This document shows, piece by piece, positions 33,969 through 46,577 of a stretch of DNA of 64,000 bases. Made by a program: the position numbers and the translations under genes. The notes under the pieces were generated by a model. It searched no databases. It was not told the origin of the DNA and saw only the letters and a program-made list of their open reading frames with translations. The stretch is from CFX5 sp023384495 (GTDB lineage: Bacteria > Chloroflexota > Anaerolineae > Caldilineales > Caldilineaceae). The stretch covers positions 1 through 64,000 of the forward strand of contig JASNZV010000025.1 of assembly GCA_048499455.1 (NCBI GenBank), given 5' to 3'. The number at the start of each line of letters is the position of its first letter. The first letter of the stretch is position 1.

Positions 33969-35006
33969 CTATACGCGCACGCCGCCCTGCCTAAACTCAA
34001 GCCACCAGACGCCAAAGGCGGCGGCGGCGAGCACCGCCAACCCGACGATGCGCGCTTCATTGGCATTGGCTTCGGCCACAAAGACGGCCGACAGCCCCAC
34101 CGCCCCGGCGATCAGATAGCAGATGAGCACGGCTTCGCGGCGGCTGCCTGTCATCTGCGCCAGGCGGTGGCTGACGTGGTCCTTGCCCGGCGTGGTCAAC
34201 GGGTTTTGCCCCCGGCGCAAGCGGCTGATAAAGACCAACGTCGTATCAAAGATGGGTAACGCCAATACCAATACGGGGATCATCCAGGTGACGGTTTCGC
34301 TGTTGGAAGGGAAACGCAATTTGATCCCCACTGCCGCCAGCAAGAATCCCAAAAAGAGCGCGCCCGTGTCGCCCATGAAAATGTGCGCCGGGTTCCAGTT
34401 GTAGATCAGAAATCCGGCGCACGCCCCGGCCAGCGCCGCCGCCAGCACGCCCACCAGGTATTGATGCCCCATGGCGGCCAACAGGGTGAAGAAGACCGCC
34501 GCGATCATGGCGATCCCCCCCGACAGGCCATCCATGTTGTCGAGCAAGTTTAGTGCGTTGGTGATCCCCACCACCCAGGCCATGGTGACGGCAATGTCCA
34601 ACCAGCTATAAAAGAGGCGAATCTGGACGCCGCTATAGACAAGGATGCCCGCAGCCAACAACTGGCCGGTCAATTTGACATAGCTCCCCAGCCCCCACTT
34701 GTCATCCACCACCCCCATGAGGCTCATAAGCGTGGCGCCGACAAAAATGCCCACCACCTCGTTGATATAGCGCCGGTCGCCAAAGAAGATCAGCGCCAGG
34801 ATAAACGCAACGTAGATGGCCGCACCCCCCAACAGCGGCACGGGGTTGCTGTGGATCTTGCGCGCGGCCGGGTTGTCGATGACGCCCAACCGCAGCGCCA
34901 CCTGCCGCATCACCGGCGTGCCGCCAATCGCCACGATCAGCGCGCTGGCCGCCATGAGCATGTACGGGGTGATCATGTCAAAACTCGGCGCTCGCGGAAA
35001 ATCCAT
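33969..35006 (-). CDS. Polyprenyl-phosphate sugar-1-phosphate transferase (WecA/TagO/MraY family)
   Basis: 345 residues, about ten membrane segments. Signature motifs of the family are intact: DNPAARKIHSNPVPLLGG, GVVDDKWGL with the aspartate pair, NALNLLDNMDGLSGG, FMGDTGALFLGF and the loop GKDHVSHRL. It transfers a UDP-sugar phosphate (commonly GlcNAc-1-P) to undecaprenyl phosphate, the first step of envelope glycan synthesis. The HxSHR loop and surrounding glycosyltransferases favour a WecA/TagO role over MraY. Downstream of the ligase-TPR gene in the same direction. Confidence 0.93.
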   Translation of the reverse strand: MDFPRAPSFDMITPYMLMAASALIVAIGGTPVMRQVALRLGVIDNPAARKIHSNPVPLLGGAAIYVAFILALIFFGDRRYINEVVGIFVGATLMSLMGVVDDKWGLGSYVKLTGQLLAAGILVYSGVQIRLFYSWLDIAVTMAWVVGITNALNLLDNMDGLSGGIAMIAAVFFTLLAAMGHQYLVGVLAAALAGACAGFLIYNWNPAHIFMGDTGALFLGFLLAAVGIKLRFPSNSETVTWMIPVLVLALPIFDTTLVFISRLRRGQNPLTTPGKDHVSHRLAQMTGSRREAVLICYLIAGAVGLSAVFVAEANANEARIVGLAVLAAAAFGVWWLEFRQGGVRV

Positions 35007-35036
35007 TGTTGCTGGTCCTTACGCTGCCAATATTTG

Positions 35037-35100
35037 GACGATGGCACGATGGCGCGATGGGCGATCAGAGCCCACTGTCTATCGTCCATCATCCATCGCC
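35037..35100. repeat. GATGGCAC-type imperfect palindrome
   Basis: Left arm GACGATGGCACGATGGCGC and right arm ATCGTCCATCATCCATCGCC are inverted and each is built of 7-9 base subrepeats. It fills the gap between the ligase-TPR gene and the WecA-like gene. Confidence 0.72.
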
Positions 35101-35109
35101 AATACCCCA

Positions 35110-38787
<3,678 letters not shown>

Positions 38788-38859
38788 GTTGTTGTTTCTA
38801 TGTAGCGCATTATGCTTCCCGCCAGGTTAGGCGTCCGCTATGCGTGCTCGACCCTCGGT

Positions 38860-39564
38860 CTATCCACTCTGCGCAATGGGCGCGTCCTCAGGAAAGCTGT
38901 AGGTTTCGATCCCCAACGTTCTCGCCACACGCGCGGCCCGCGGGTCGATCATGGGCGAGATGACAATGCGGCGTTGCGCCTGGCGTTGATGACGCTTCTC
39001 ATAGAACGTGACGGCGCGCGCAAAGGTGTACATATCCGCCTTGCTCATCGATGATTTGATCTCGCAGATGATCAGGACGCCGTTCTTGATGATCAGATCC
39101 AGCTCCACCTGGTCGGGACGGCCATGCACCTCACCCTCATCGTCGAACTCGGTCACGTTGATCACCTGCACATCGAACGACTCTTCGAGGATGGCCCGCA
39201 GCGCGTCGCGAAACGCCCGCTCGGACTCGCGCCCCCAGCGCGCGCCCAACGCGCCGATCGTCGTATCGATCCGGCGATCGACGCGCCGGATCTCCTGCAA
39301 CATCTCATTGAGGATGCGCTGATTCTCATCCCACTTGCGGTTTTGCTCATCCCACTTGCGGCTCTGCTCATCCCACTTGCGACTCTGCTCTTCTCGATCT
39401 CGCTGCAACTCTTCCAGAAGGCGGTCGAACCGGCTGTTGGTTTCAGCCTTGTCGGCGAATGCGGGCCGCGCCAACTGCACGATCAACGCCTGGGTTGTCG
39501 TGTCTTCTTGCAACACCTTGGGGATCTCTTCACGGATCAATTCGCGCACGTCCGGCGTATCCAT
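38860..39564 (-). CDS. Coiled-coil protein with PD-(D/E)XK nuclease-like C-terminus (DUF3782-like)
   Basis: 234 residues. An N-terminal segment (ELIREEIPKVLQED) leads to a coiled coil made of three repeats of DEQSRKW/DEQNRKW, coded by 21-base tandem units. The C-terminal half resembles a restriction-endonuclease-like fold: RPDQVELDLIIKNGVLIICEIKSS supplies the D and ExK residues. Proteins of this type are abundant in Chloroflexota and Cyanobacteria, function unknown. AGGAGG lies 6 bases before the ATG at 39564; the frame extends 48 residues further but lacks support. It looks unrelated to the polysaccharide genes on either side. Confidence 0.85.
   Translation of the reverse strand: MDTPDVRELIREEIPKVLQEDTTTQALIVQLARPAFADKAETNSRFDRLLEELQRDREEQSRKWDEQSRKWDEQNRKWDENQRILNEMLQEIRRVDRRIDTTIGALGARWGRESERAFRDALRAILEESFDVQVINVTEFDDEGEVHGRPDQVELDLIIKNGVLIICEIKSSMSKADMYTFARAVTFYEKRHQRQAQRRIVISPMIDPRAARVARTLGIETYSFPEDAPIAQSG
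39325..39387 (-). repeat. Three 21-base tandem repeats coding heptads
   Basis: Units 39325-39345, 39346-39366 and 39367-39387 differ by one to three bases. Each codes one heptad of the coiled coil, so copy-number changes would lengthen or shorten the coil without a frameshift. Confidence 0.85.
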
Positions 39565-39729
39565 ATCGCGCCTCCTGTCGCCGTAGGCTTTACTCTTTCC
39601 AACTGAAGGCCGTATCAGTATCTCGCTATGACCCAGAGCATCATCGTGTTCGACCACTTGGTAGTAGCCTGGATTGCCAAAACCGTTGCGGTCTACTGAG
39701 TATAGCATAGGCAGGCAAACAGGCTTAAA

Positions 39730-40917
39730 TCACCTGTCTACTTGACCATCGCCAATCTTCTTTTTGGCCAGCAGCGCCCGATACAACCCATCGATCTGCG
39801 CCACCATGGCGCGCACATCGAACTCGGCGGCGCGGGCGCGGCCCGCTTCGCCCATGCGCCGGGCCAGCGCCGGGTCGCGCAGCAGCCGGATCACCCCCTG
39901 CGCCAGCGCGTGAGGGTCGCCCGGCGGGGTAAGCAGCCCATTCACGCCTTCGTCAATTGCCTCGCTGCTGCCGTCAATGGCCGTGGCCACGATGGGCAGC
40001 CCTGTCGCCATGGCCTGCGGCAACACGCGCGGCAGCCCCTCCCACAGCGAGGAGAGCGCGAAGAGGTCCATCGCCGCCATCAGCTCGGGCACGTCGCGGC
40101 GCAACCCGGTCAACACCAGCCGCTCCGCCAGGCCCAGCTCGCGAGCCAGCCTTTCGACCTCGCCGCGCATGGGGCCATCGCCCACCATGAGAAACCACAC
40201 GCTGGGGCAAGCCACGCCAATTTCTGCGGCGGCGCGCACAAAATCGAGCGGCCCCTTCTGCGGCGACAAGCGCGTCACCGCGCCCACTACCGGCGCATCC
40301 GCCGGGATGCCCCACGCCGCCCGCGTTTCGGCCCGCGGCGTCTGCGGGTGGCCAAAGCGATCCATCTCGATCCCGCTGCGGATCACCACATAGTCGTCGG
40401 GTTTGCCGATGCCGTCGGCCAGCCCTTTCTCAATGTTGCGCGGCGACACCACAATCAGTTTGTCGGTAATCGGCAAGGTCAGTTTTTCGAGCAATATGTA
40501 ATATGCGCGCACCAACGGGTGTTGATGGTCGTGATGCCCCCACCCATGCACGGTATGGACAATGACCGGCGCGCCGGCGATCTTCGCCGCCCAGCGCCCC
40601 ACAATCCCCGCTTTGGAGCTGTGCGTATGCACGATGGTGTATTGGCCCCGCCGTATGAGCCTCGCCAGCCGGAACAGCGCGCGCAGGTCCTGGATTGGGT
40701 TCACCTCGCGCACCAGGCTTGGCTCGATGATCAAGGGAATCTCTCGCGCCTTCGCCGTCTCGATCAGGCTGCCTTCGCTCCCCGTCTGCGGCCCGGTGAC
40801 AACGTCTACCGCCCAGTCGTCCGGGTTGAGCAACTGGGCGGTGAGGAGCGTATTCTCTTGCGCGCCGCCCACAATGAGGCGGGTGATTGGGTGAAGCACT
40901 CGAATGCGACCGGCCAT
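39730..40917 (-). CDS. Glycosyltransferase family 4
   Basis: 395 residues with a GT-B fold. The N-terminal acceptor domain begins RVLHPITRLIVGGAQENTLL; the C-terminal nucleotide-sugar domain has VVGAVTRLSPQKGPLDFVRA and LSSLWEGLPRVLPQAMATGLP. In the usual EX7E motif the second Glu is replaced by Gln here (EGLPRVLPQ), a tolerated variant. It transfers an unknown sugar to an envelope glycan in the cytoplasm. Near two more GT4 genes in the same direction. Confidence 0.92.
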   Translation of the reverse strand: MAGRIRVLHPITRLIVGGAQENTLLTAQLLNPDDWAVDVVTGPQTGSEGSLIETAKAREIPLIIEPSLVREVNPIQDLRALFRLARLIRRGQYTIVHTHSSKAGIVGRWAAKIAGAPVIVHTVHGWGHHDHQHPLVRAYYILLEKLTLPITDKLIVVSPRNIEKGLADGIGKPDDYVVIRSGIEMDRFGHPQTPRAETRAAWGIPADAPVVGAVTRLSPQKGPLDFVRAAAEIGVACPSVWFLMVGDGPMRGEVERLARELGLAERLVLTGLRRDVPELMAAMDLFALSSLWEGLPRVLPQAMATGLPIVATAIDGSSEAIDEGVNGLLTPPGDPHALAQGVIRLLRDPALARRMGEAGRARAAEFDVRAMVAQIDGLYRALLAKKKIGDGQVDR

Positions 40918-40995
40918 AGCGCCATGTTACCACAGATCAGAATTCAGAGCCGGAATCTGATTGGCCTTGAGCGACCGTTCATCGATTATCGTAAG

Positions 40996-42144
40996 CTACC
41001 GTTCGGTGATGGCCCGATAGAGGGCATGAAGCTGCTCGGCCACCGCCTCTGCGCCAAATGACGCCTGCACAAAGCGTTGGCCGGCCGCGGCCTTGGCTCG
41101 CAACTGCGGCAGATCGGCCAGCGCGGCGACAATGGCCGCGCCCAGCGCGGACACATCGCCCGCCGGGATCAACTGCGCATAGGCGCCCTGCCCTGTGATG
41201 TCGGGGATGCCTCCCACTCGAGTGGCGATCACCGGCGCGCCCATCAACAGCGCCTCGGCCACGGCCAGGCCAAAGCTCTCGGAACGCGAGGCCAGCACAA
41301 AGAGGTCGAGCGCCGCCAACAGGTCGGGCACATCGCTGCGGTTGCCCAGAAGCCGCACCCGTTCACCCAGCCCACGAGCGTGGATCAGCGCCTCCAGCTT
41401 CGTGCGCTCTGCACCCTCGCCCGCGATCACCAATTTGACCGGCAGGGGGGCCACACATTCGATCAATGCGGGCAAATTCTTCACCGCCTCGAGCCGGCAG
41501 ACTGCGCCAAGCAGAGTCTCGTTTGCGCCCAATCCAAGCTCGCTGCGTATGCGCTGGCGAGCCTGCCCCCAGTCCACGGCGGCAAAACGCGCCAGGTCAA
41601 TCGCATTGGGCAACACGCGCAGCGCAGACGCGGGTATCCCGCGCGCCACATAGCTTGTTTTCGTTGCCTCGGTCGGGACGAGGATGCGCACCGAGCGCGC
41701 CATCTGGCGATCCAGCCAGATCACCGGTCGCGGCCACCGGTCGGCCTGGGCGTGCTCGCCGGCCAACTGTCGTTTGCGCTGGCCGGGCGGCAAGCTCTGG
41801 TTGGCCAACCACCCGATCAGGTTGGCCGCGGCCAGATGGGTGTGGAGGATTGGCGCAGGGTGATGCTGGAGCAGCCGGCGCAGGGCAAAACCGGCAGATG
41901 CGTCGTAACGATGGCGCATGAGCGGGCCGATCACCTGCATGCCCTGCGCCTCGAACTGGGGCGCCAGCTCGCCGCGACGCAACAGACAGGCAATGGTGAA
42001 CTCGTAGCCGCACCTTTTGCGCAACACGGCGCACTTTTGAAGCAGGTCAACCTCGGCTCCCCCCACCGTCAGACCGTGGATCAGGTGGAGCACCTGGGGG
42101 CAATCTGTGCGCTCGGGCGCGCGCGCGGTCTCCTCTATGTTCAT
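40996..42144 (-). CDS. Glycosyltransferase family 4
   Basis: 382 residues, GT-B fold. It starts with VLHLIHGLTVGGAEVDLLQK and has LLGAVCRLEAVKNLPALIEC and ASRSESFGLAVAEALLMGAP, the complete EX7E motif. Its ATG overlaps the stop of the upstream glycosyltransferase gene by four bases (ATGA), so the two are translationally coupled. Sugar and acceptor unknown. Confidence 0.93.
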   Translation of the reverse strand: MNIEETARAPERTDCPQVLHLIHGLTVGGAEVDLLQKCAVLRKRCGYEFTIACLLRRGELAPQFEAQGMQVIGPLMRHRYDASAGFALRRLLQHHPAPILHTHLAAANLIGWLANQSLPPGQRKRQLAGEHAQADRWPRPVIWLDRQMARSVRILVPTEATKTSYVARGIPASALRVLPNAIDLARFAAVDWGQARQRIRSELGLGANETLLGAVCRLEAVKNLPALIECVAPLPVKLVIAGEGAERTKLEALIHARGLGERVRLLGNRSDVPDLLAALDLFVLASRSESFGLAVAEALLMGAPVIATRVGGIPDITGQGAYAQLIPAGDVSALGAAIVAALADLPQLRAKAAAGQRFVQASFGAEAVAEQLHALYRAITER

Positions 42145-43349
42145 GATGCCCGGCGCGCCGCCACCTCCGCATAGAGCCGCACCAGTTCGCGGCTTTCCGT
42201 CTCCCAGTTGTAGCGCTCCAACACGGCGCGGCGACCGTTCTCGCCCAGCGCGCGCCGCCGTTCGGGGTCGGTCAGTCGGAGCACGGCCGCGGCAAAACTG
42301 GCCGCGTCGCCCGATGCAAAAACTTCGCCGGCCTGGCTCGATTCGACCACGCGCCGCAGCGGTTTGGCCGAGCTCACTACTACCGGCTTGCCCATAACCA
42401 TGTATTGAAAGAGTTTATGGGGAATCGTCGAATTGACCAGCTCGTCGGCCAGGTGCGGCACAATACAGACGTCACCGGCTTCGATATAGCGATGTACCCG
42501 CTCAAAGGGTTGCTGCCCTTCAAAAAAGACAGCGGCTTCCATGCGCTCGGCGCGCGTTTGCGCCTCAAGTTGGGGACGAAAATAGCCGTCGCCCACGATG
42601 ATCAGCGCGGCGGAGGGGACAGCAGCGCGGATGGCCGCCATGGCGGCGATGACCGTCTGCAACCCGCGCAATTCCTGCAACCCGCCGACGTAGACAAGCT
42701 TGAGCGCAGCCTGGCCCGCGGCCACGGGCAGCGTCACCGGCGGGGCGTCGACGGGGAGATGCGCCACATCCTCGGCGTTGCCTACTGTGAAGATGCGCGC
42801 AGCGGGGATGCCCATGGCCGCTACGCGTTCGGCGGCTTCCTCGACGACGGTGATGATATAGTCGCAGCGGGGGAGCACGGCGCGTTCGTAACGGGAGAAC
42901 CGGTCGGGGTCAAAGGCCAGCCGTTCGAGCGCGTTTTCCACACTTTGCCGGCGCGACTGGAGATAGGCTGGGTAGTTCTCATGCAAGTCGGCCACGAGGG
43001 GCAGGCCAAAGCGCCGCGCAATGCGCAGCCCCGGCCCCACAAAGGGGAGATCATGCACGTGGATCACGTCGGGCCGTAGCTCGGCCACGATGCGGCGCAG
43101 GTGGCGGCCCCACACCGGCGCGCGATGGGTGATGAAGAGGGCCGCCGTGTTCAACTGCCGCCACCAGACCGGCTGCGGCGGCAGGCGCACAATGTCGATC
43201 CCACGCCAGCTCTCGCGCGGCGGCCGCGCCTGACGGTTCTCACAGACCACGCTTACCCGGTGGCCGGCGGCCAACAGCGCCCGCGCTTCCTTCTCCACCC
43301 GAATGTCGGGCGGAAAGTCAAAGCTGATCAGGATCATGCAGATGTGCAC
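42141..43349 (-). CDS. Glycosyltransferase family 4
   Basis: About 402 residues. The N-terminus VHICMILISFDFPPDIRVEKEARALLAAGH is the usual GT4 opening, so I place the start at GTG 43349, behind a G-rich stretch (GGGGGGC) that could be the ribosome binding site; ATG 43337 is the alternative and the frame extends to 43439. KLVYVGGLQELRGLQTVIAA and NSTIPHKLFQYMVMGKPVVV mark the nucleotide-sugar domain. First gene of the coupled glycosyltransferase pair. Confidence 0.9.
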   Translation of the reverse strand: MHICMILISFDFPPDIRVEKEARALLAAGHRVSVVCENRQARPPRESWRGIDIVRLPPQPVWWRQLNTAALFITHRAPVWGRHLRRIVAELRPDVIHVHDLPFVGPGLRIARRFGLPLVADLHENYPAYLQSRRQSVENALERLAFDPDRFSRYERAVLPRCDYIITVVEEAAERVAAMGIPAARIFTVGNAEDVAHLPVDAPPVTLPVAAGQAALKLVYVGGLQELRGLQTVIAAMAAIRAAVPSAALIIVGDGYFRPQLEAQTRAERMEAAVFFEGQQPFERVHRYIEAGDVCIVPHLADELVNSTIPHKLFQYMVMGKPVVVSSAKPLRRVVESSQAGEVFASGDAASFAAAVLRLTDPERRRALGENGRRAVLERYNWETESRELVRLYAEVAARRAS

Positions 43350-43514
43350 AGCGCCGCCCCCCGGTTCAATCCAATAGGACTTACGCAAGCCTTGGCTGAA
43401 GGTTTGATCGTTGACGAAGTTGTCGTTCCTGATCGTCATCAGGCGCTGCGTAAATCATGTTCAACTCGAACCCCGGCTTGGGCGCCCGTGGGATTGTCCA
43501 TTGCGTCCCCAACT

Positions 43515-45416
43515 TCATGCCTGCACGTACTCCTTCCACCAGAGCGCAAAGTTGAGCAGATACCAGATTTTTGGCCCGTTGCGACGCTCGAAGAGGTCGC
43601 TGATCCCAGCCGGGTTCAAAAAGTCAGTCTGCCGGCAAAAGGCGTCCAGCTCCTGGCGGGCCTGGTCGCCCAGACGGTCGAAAAACCACTCGTAGACCGG
43701 CACGCCAAAGCCCTGCTTTTTGCGGTCGATCAGCTCGTCGGGGATCAGGCCACGGACCGCCCGCTTGAGGATCGCCTTAAGCTCACCGTCACGCATTTTG
43801 ACCGCGGTGGGGATGCTCAGCGCCAACTCGACGAACTTGTGGTCGAGAAAGGGGACACGGCCCTCCAGGCTGACGCCCATGCTCATCTTGTCCACGCGCA
43901 TGAGCAGCAGCTCGGGCAGCCGCAGGTTGAGGTCGATGTAGCTCATCCAGTGTAGCGGCGACTGTTCCCAGGCGTTGGCCATAAAGCGCTGATGGATCGG
44001 CTCGATGGCCTGCCACGAGGTGAGGCCGGCGAATTGGCCGCGCAGCCGCGGCGACAGCAGCCGCGCTTTTTCGGCGTCGGTGAAGGCCTCGGCCCCACCC
44101 CAGAAGATGGGCAGACCGTCCGCGCTGCGCCGCAGATATTCGTAATAGATCTTGTGCGCGCGGTCCATGACGCGCAGCCCGGCCAGCCCCAATTGCTTCA
44201 GCGTACGGGGGACGGGCCAGCGAGCGTATTGTTGCAGCGCAACCATGCGCTTCCAGTGGGGATAGCCCCAGAAGAGTTCGTCGGCCCCTTCGCCCACTTG
44301 CGCCACAATGACGCCGTTGTCGCGCGCCAGCTTGGAGACATAATAGACCGGCACGCAGACCGGGTCGGCGATGGGCTCGTCTTGCAACTGCACCATGCGG
44401 GGCAGAAAGTCGAGCAGGTCATCCTGGCTAAGCAGCAACTCGTGATGGTCGGCCCCGACGCGTTGGGCCATCTGGCGGGCGTAGTGGAGCTCGTTCTGGT
44501 AGCTCTGGTACTCGCCCGCATAGCCGATGGAAAAGGTCTTGATGGGCTGGGCTTCGCCCTCGGAAAAGAGCGCGGCGTTGGTGCTCGAATCGATCCCGCC
44601 CGAGAGGAAGACGCCCACCGGCACGTCGCTCACCTTGCGCAGTTGGACGGCGGTGCGCAACTCGGCCAGCAGCCGTTCGGCGATCTCGGCCTCGGGAACG
44701 CCCGTGAGCGGCTGCGTATGCGCCCATACATCCCAATAGCGCTGCTCGGTGACCTGCCCGCCCTCATCCACGCGCAGCCAGCAGCCGCCCGGCAGCTTTT
44801 TGATGCCGGCGAAGAGCGTCTGCGGCGCGGGTGTGGTGAGAAAAGAGAGATAGTGGAAAAAGGCCTCTTCGTGGACCGCACGCGGCTGCTGCGGGTCTTG
44901 CAGCAGCGCCTTGATCTCCGACGCAAAGAGCAGCCGCCCGTCGCGGAGGGTGTAGTAGATCGGCTTGACGCCAATGCGGTCACGGATGAGCCAGAGGGAG
45001 CGGCGGCGAGCGTCCCAGATCGCCATTGCAAACATGCCGCGCAGCCGGTGCAAAAAGTCGATGCCCCACTGCTCGTAGGCGTGGACAATCGTCTCGGTGT
45101 CCGAATGGTCGGTGCGCCAGGTGTGGCCGCCCATCCGCTCCAACTCGGCGCGGATCTCGGCGTGGTTGTAGATCTCGCCGTTGAAGACGATGCGCACGCT
45201 GCCATCCTCGTTGGGCATGGGCTGCATGGCCGTTTCGGCCAGGTCGATGATGGCCAGGCGGCGAAAGGCCAGGCCAATGCGTTGCCCATCACCGACCCAA
45301 GTGCGCGCGCCATCGGGCCCACGATGAGTCATGCTGTCGCGCATGCAGTCGAGGAGCGCACACGCCACCGGGGCCGCATTGGGGTCAAAGGCAAAGATGC
45401 CGGTGATGCCACACAT
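43515..45416 (-). CDS. asnB: Asparagine synthase (glutamine-hydrolysing)
   Basis: 633 residues. Cys2 in MCGITGIF is the glutaminase nucleophile; HRGPDGAR and FNGEIYNH belong to the same Ntn domain. The synthetase domain has the PP-loop SGGIDSSTNAAL and DEPIADPVCVPVYYVSKLA, and EGRVPFLDH near the end. Inside polysaccharide clusters such enzymes often amidate sugar acids instead of making free asparagine; both are possible here. Its ATG overlaps the upstream epimerase stop by one base (TGATG), so the two are coupled. Confidence 0.93.
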   Translation of the reverse strand: MCGITGIFAFDPNAAPVACALLDCMRDSMTHRGPDGARTWVGDGQRIGLAFRRLAIIDLAETAMQPMPNEDGSVRIVFNGEIYNHAEIRAELERMGGHTWRTDHSDTETIVHAYEQWGIDFLHRLRGMFAMAIWDARRRSLWLIRDRIGVKPIYYTLRDGRLLFASEIKALLQDPQQPRAVHEEAFFHYLSFLTTPAPQTLFAGIKKLPGGCWLRVDEGGQVTEQRYWDVWAHTQPLTGVPEAEIAERLLAELRTAVQLRKVSDVPVGVFLSGGIDSSTNAALFSEGEAQPIKTFSIGYAGEYQSYQNELHYARQMAQRVGADHHELLLSQDDLLDFLPRMVQLQDEPIADPVCVPVYYVSKLARDNGVIVAQVGEGADELFWGYPHWKRMVALQQYARWPVPRTLKQLGLAGLRVMDRAHKIYYEYLRRSADGLPIFWGGAEAFTDAEKARLLSPRLRGQFAGLTSWQAIEPIHQRFMANAWEQSPLHWMSYIDLNLRLPELLLMRVDKMSMGVSLEGRVPFLDHKFVELALSIPTAVKMRDGELKAILKRAVRGLIPDELIDRKKQGFGVPVYEWFFDRLGDQARQELDAFCRQTDFLNPAGISDLFERRNGPKIWYLLNFALWWKEYVQA

Positions 45417-46375
45417 CAGGCCGCGCTCTTTCCGCCGTAATGCCCTTGCGCCCAGGCGACGGTTGCGGCGGTGGCTTTCTCCACATCCGTTGGCCCTTGC
45501 CCAAACCGCTCGCGGAAGTGTCGATCGCTGATTACGAATGGCTCATCCCACTGGTAGAGCATCTCACCCAGTTCGCGCATGAGCGGCATGAAGAGCCCCA
45601 TGCTCTTCAGAATCCAGCCGGGCACAGCGAGTAACCTGATCTCGCGACCCAGCGCGCCCGCCATGCGGTTCACCAGCGCGCGCGTCGTATCTGCCGGCGT
45701 GCAGGGGAGCATCCAAGGCCGGCCATAGGCGCCGGCGTCGGCGCAGCCGAGGGTCATCAGGCCGGCGGCCACATCGGGGATGTAGTGATAGGTGTGGATC
45801 TGATCAGGGTTGAAGGGGGTCATCACCCGCTTGCCGGCCAGCGCCGCCGGCCAAAATGGGTCGCCCAGATAGGTGAGCGTCCCCCCTGGCCCATAGAAAT
45901 CGGAGGCGCGCCCGGTCGTGGCGAGCACATCGCCGTTCAAGTGGGCTGCGAAGAGGCGCTCGGCCGCGCGGGCCCGGATCTCCCCCTTGCGGCTACATGG
46001 GTTGGGCGGCGTATCTTCGTCAAGGGGCTGGCCGTTGGGGCGACCGAGCATGTAGACATTATCAAGCGTCACCAGGCGCGCGCCGGTGCGGCTGGCGGCG
46101 GCGATCAGGTTTTCCATATAGCGCGGCGCGAGCTCGGCCCAGAGTTTTGAATCGTAGGGGGGATTCATGCAATGGTAGAGTGTTTTGGCCCCCTGTGCCG
46201 CCTGGGCGCAGAAGTCGGCGTCGGTCGCGTCACCCTGCATCACCTCAGCTGCGGGCGGCGCCCCGCCGGGCGAGCGCTTCACCACCCGCACTCGCTTACC
46301 GGCGTCGAGCAGAAGCTGGGCCAGCGGCCGCCCCACCTGACCCGATCCAAAAATTACATGCAGTTCAGTGGTCAT
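45416..46375 (-). CDS. NAD(P)-dependent sugar epimerase/dehydratase-like protein
   Basis: 319 residues. A Rossmann start, HVIFGSGQVGRPLAQLLLDAG, is a GxGxxG variant (GSGQVG). The middle has LVTLDNVYMLGRPNG, where the SDR catalytic Tyr is present but the YxxxK lysine is not obvious, as in atypical extended SDRs. The substrate is unknown. I chose ATG 46375 over 46393 because it begins directly at the Rossmann strand. First gene of a coupled pair with the asparagine synthase. Confidence 0.82.
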   Translation of the reverse strand: MTTELHVIFGSGQVGRPLAQLLLDAGKRVRVVKRSPGGAPPAAEVMQGDATDADFCAQAAQGAKTLYHCMNPPYDSKLWAELAPRYMENLIAAASRTGARLVTLDNVYMLGRPNGQPLDEDTPPNPCSRKGEIRARAAERLFAAHLNGDVLATTGRASDFYGPGGTLTYLGDPFWPAALAGKRVMTPFNPDQIHTYHYIPDVAAGLMTLGCADAGAYGRPWMLPCTPADTTRALVNRMAGALGREIRLLAVPGWILKSMGLFMPLMRELGEMLYQWDEPFVISDRHFRERFGQGPTDVEKATAATVAWAQGHYGGKSAA

Positions 46376-46540
46376 AAAGGTTCTCGATAGCACTACAGCG
46401 CATTGGGCGTTGCTTTACGATCTCGCGCCCCCAACCCTAGGTCGCCCTACCAGGGCGACGGCGCTACCCCCAGGGCAGATTACCGCCGTCAGGATTGTAC
46501 CCCGCAACCGCGGATTCATCCAACCGTGGCTGCCGGCTGT

Positions 46541-46570
46541 TTGGGCCATCTCGCCCTGCTGGTGTACGAT
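46541..46570 (+). promoter_or_regulatory. Promoter giving a leaderless HipA-like kinase transcript
   Basis: TTGGGC (46541-46546), an 18-base spacer and TACGAT (46565-46570). Seven bases separate the -10 box from the ATG at 46578, so the transcript would start on or next to the start codon. No Shine-Dalgarno sequence is visible. Confidence 0.55.
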
Positions 46571-46577
46571 GTGACGC

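Noticed and set aside
39742..41061. A 439-codon plus-strand open frame
   Set aside because: Antisense shadow of a glycosyltransferase gene; no motif and no ribosome binding site.
43992..45440. A 482-codon plus-strand open frame
   Set aside because: Antisense shadow of the asparagine synthase gene, which has complete catalytic motifs on the other strand.
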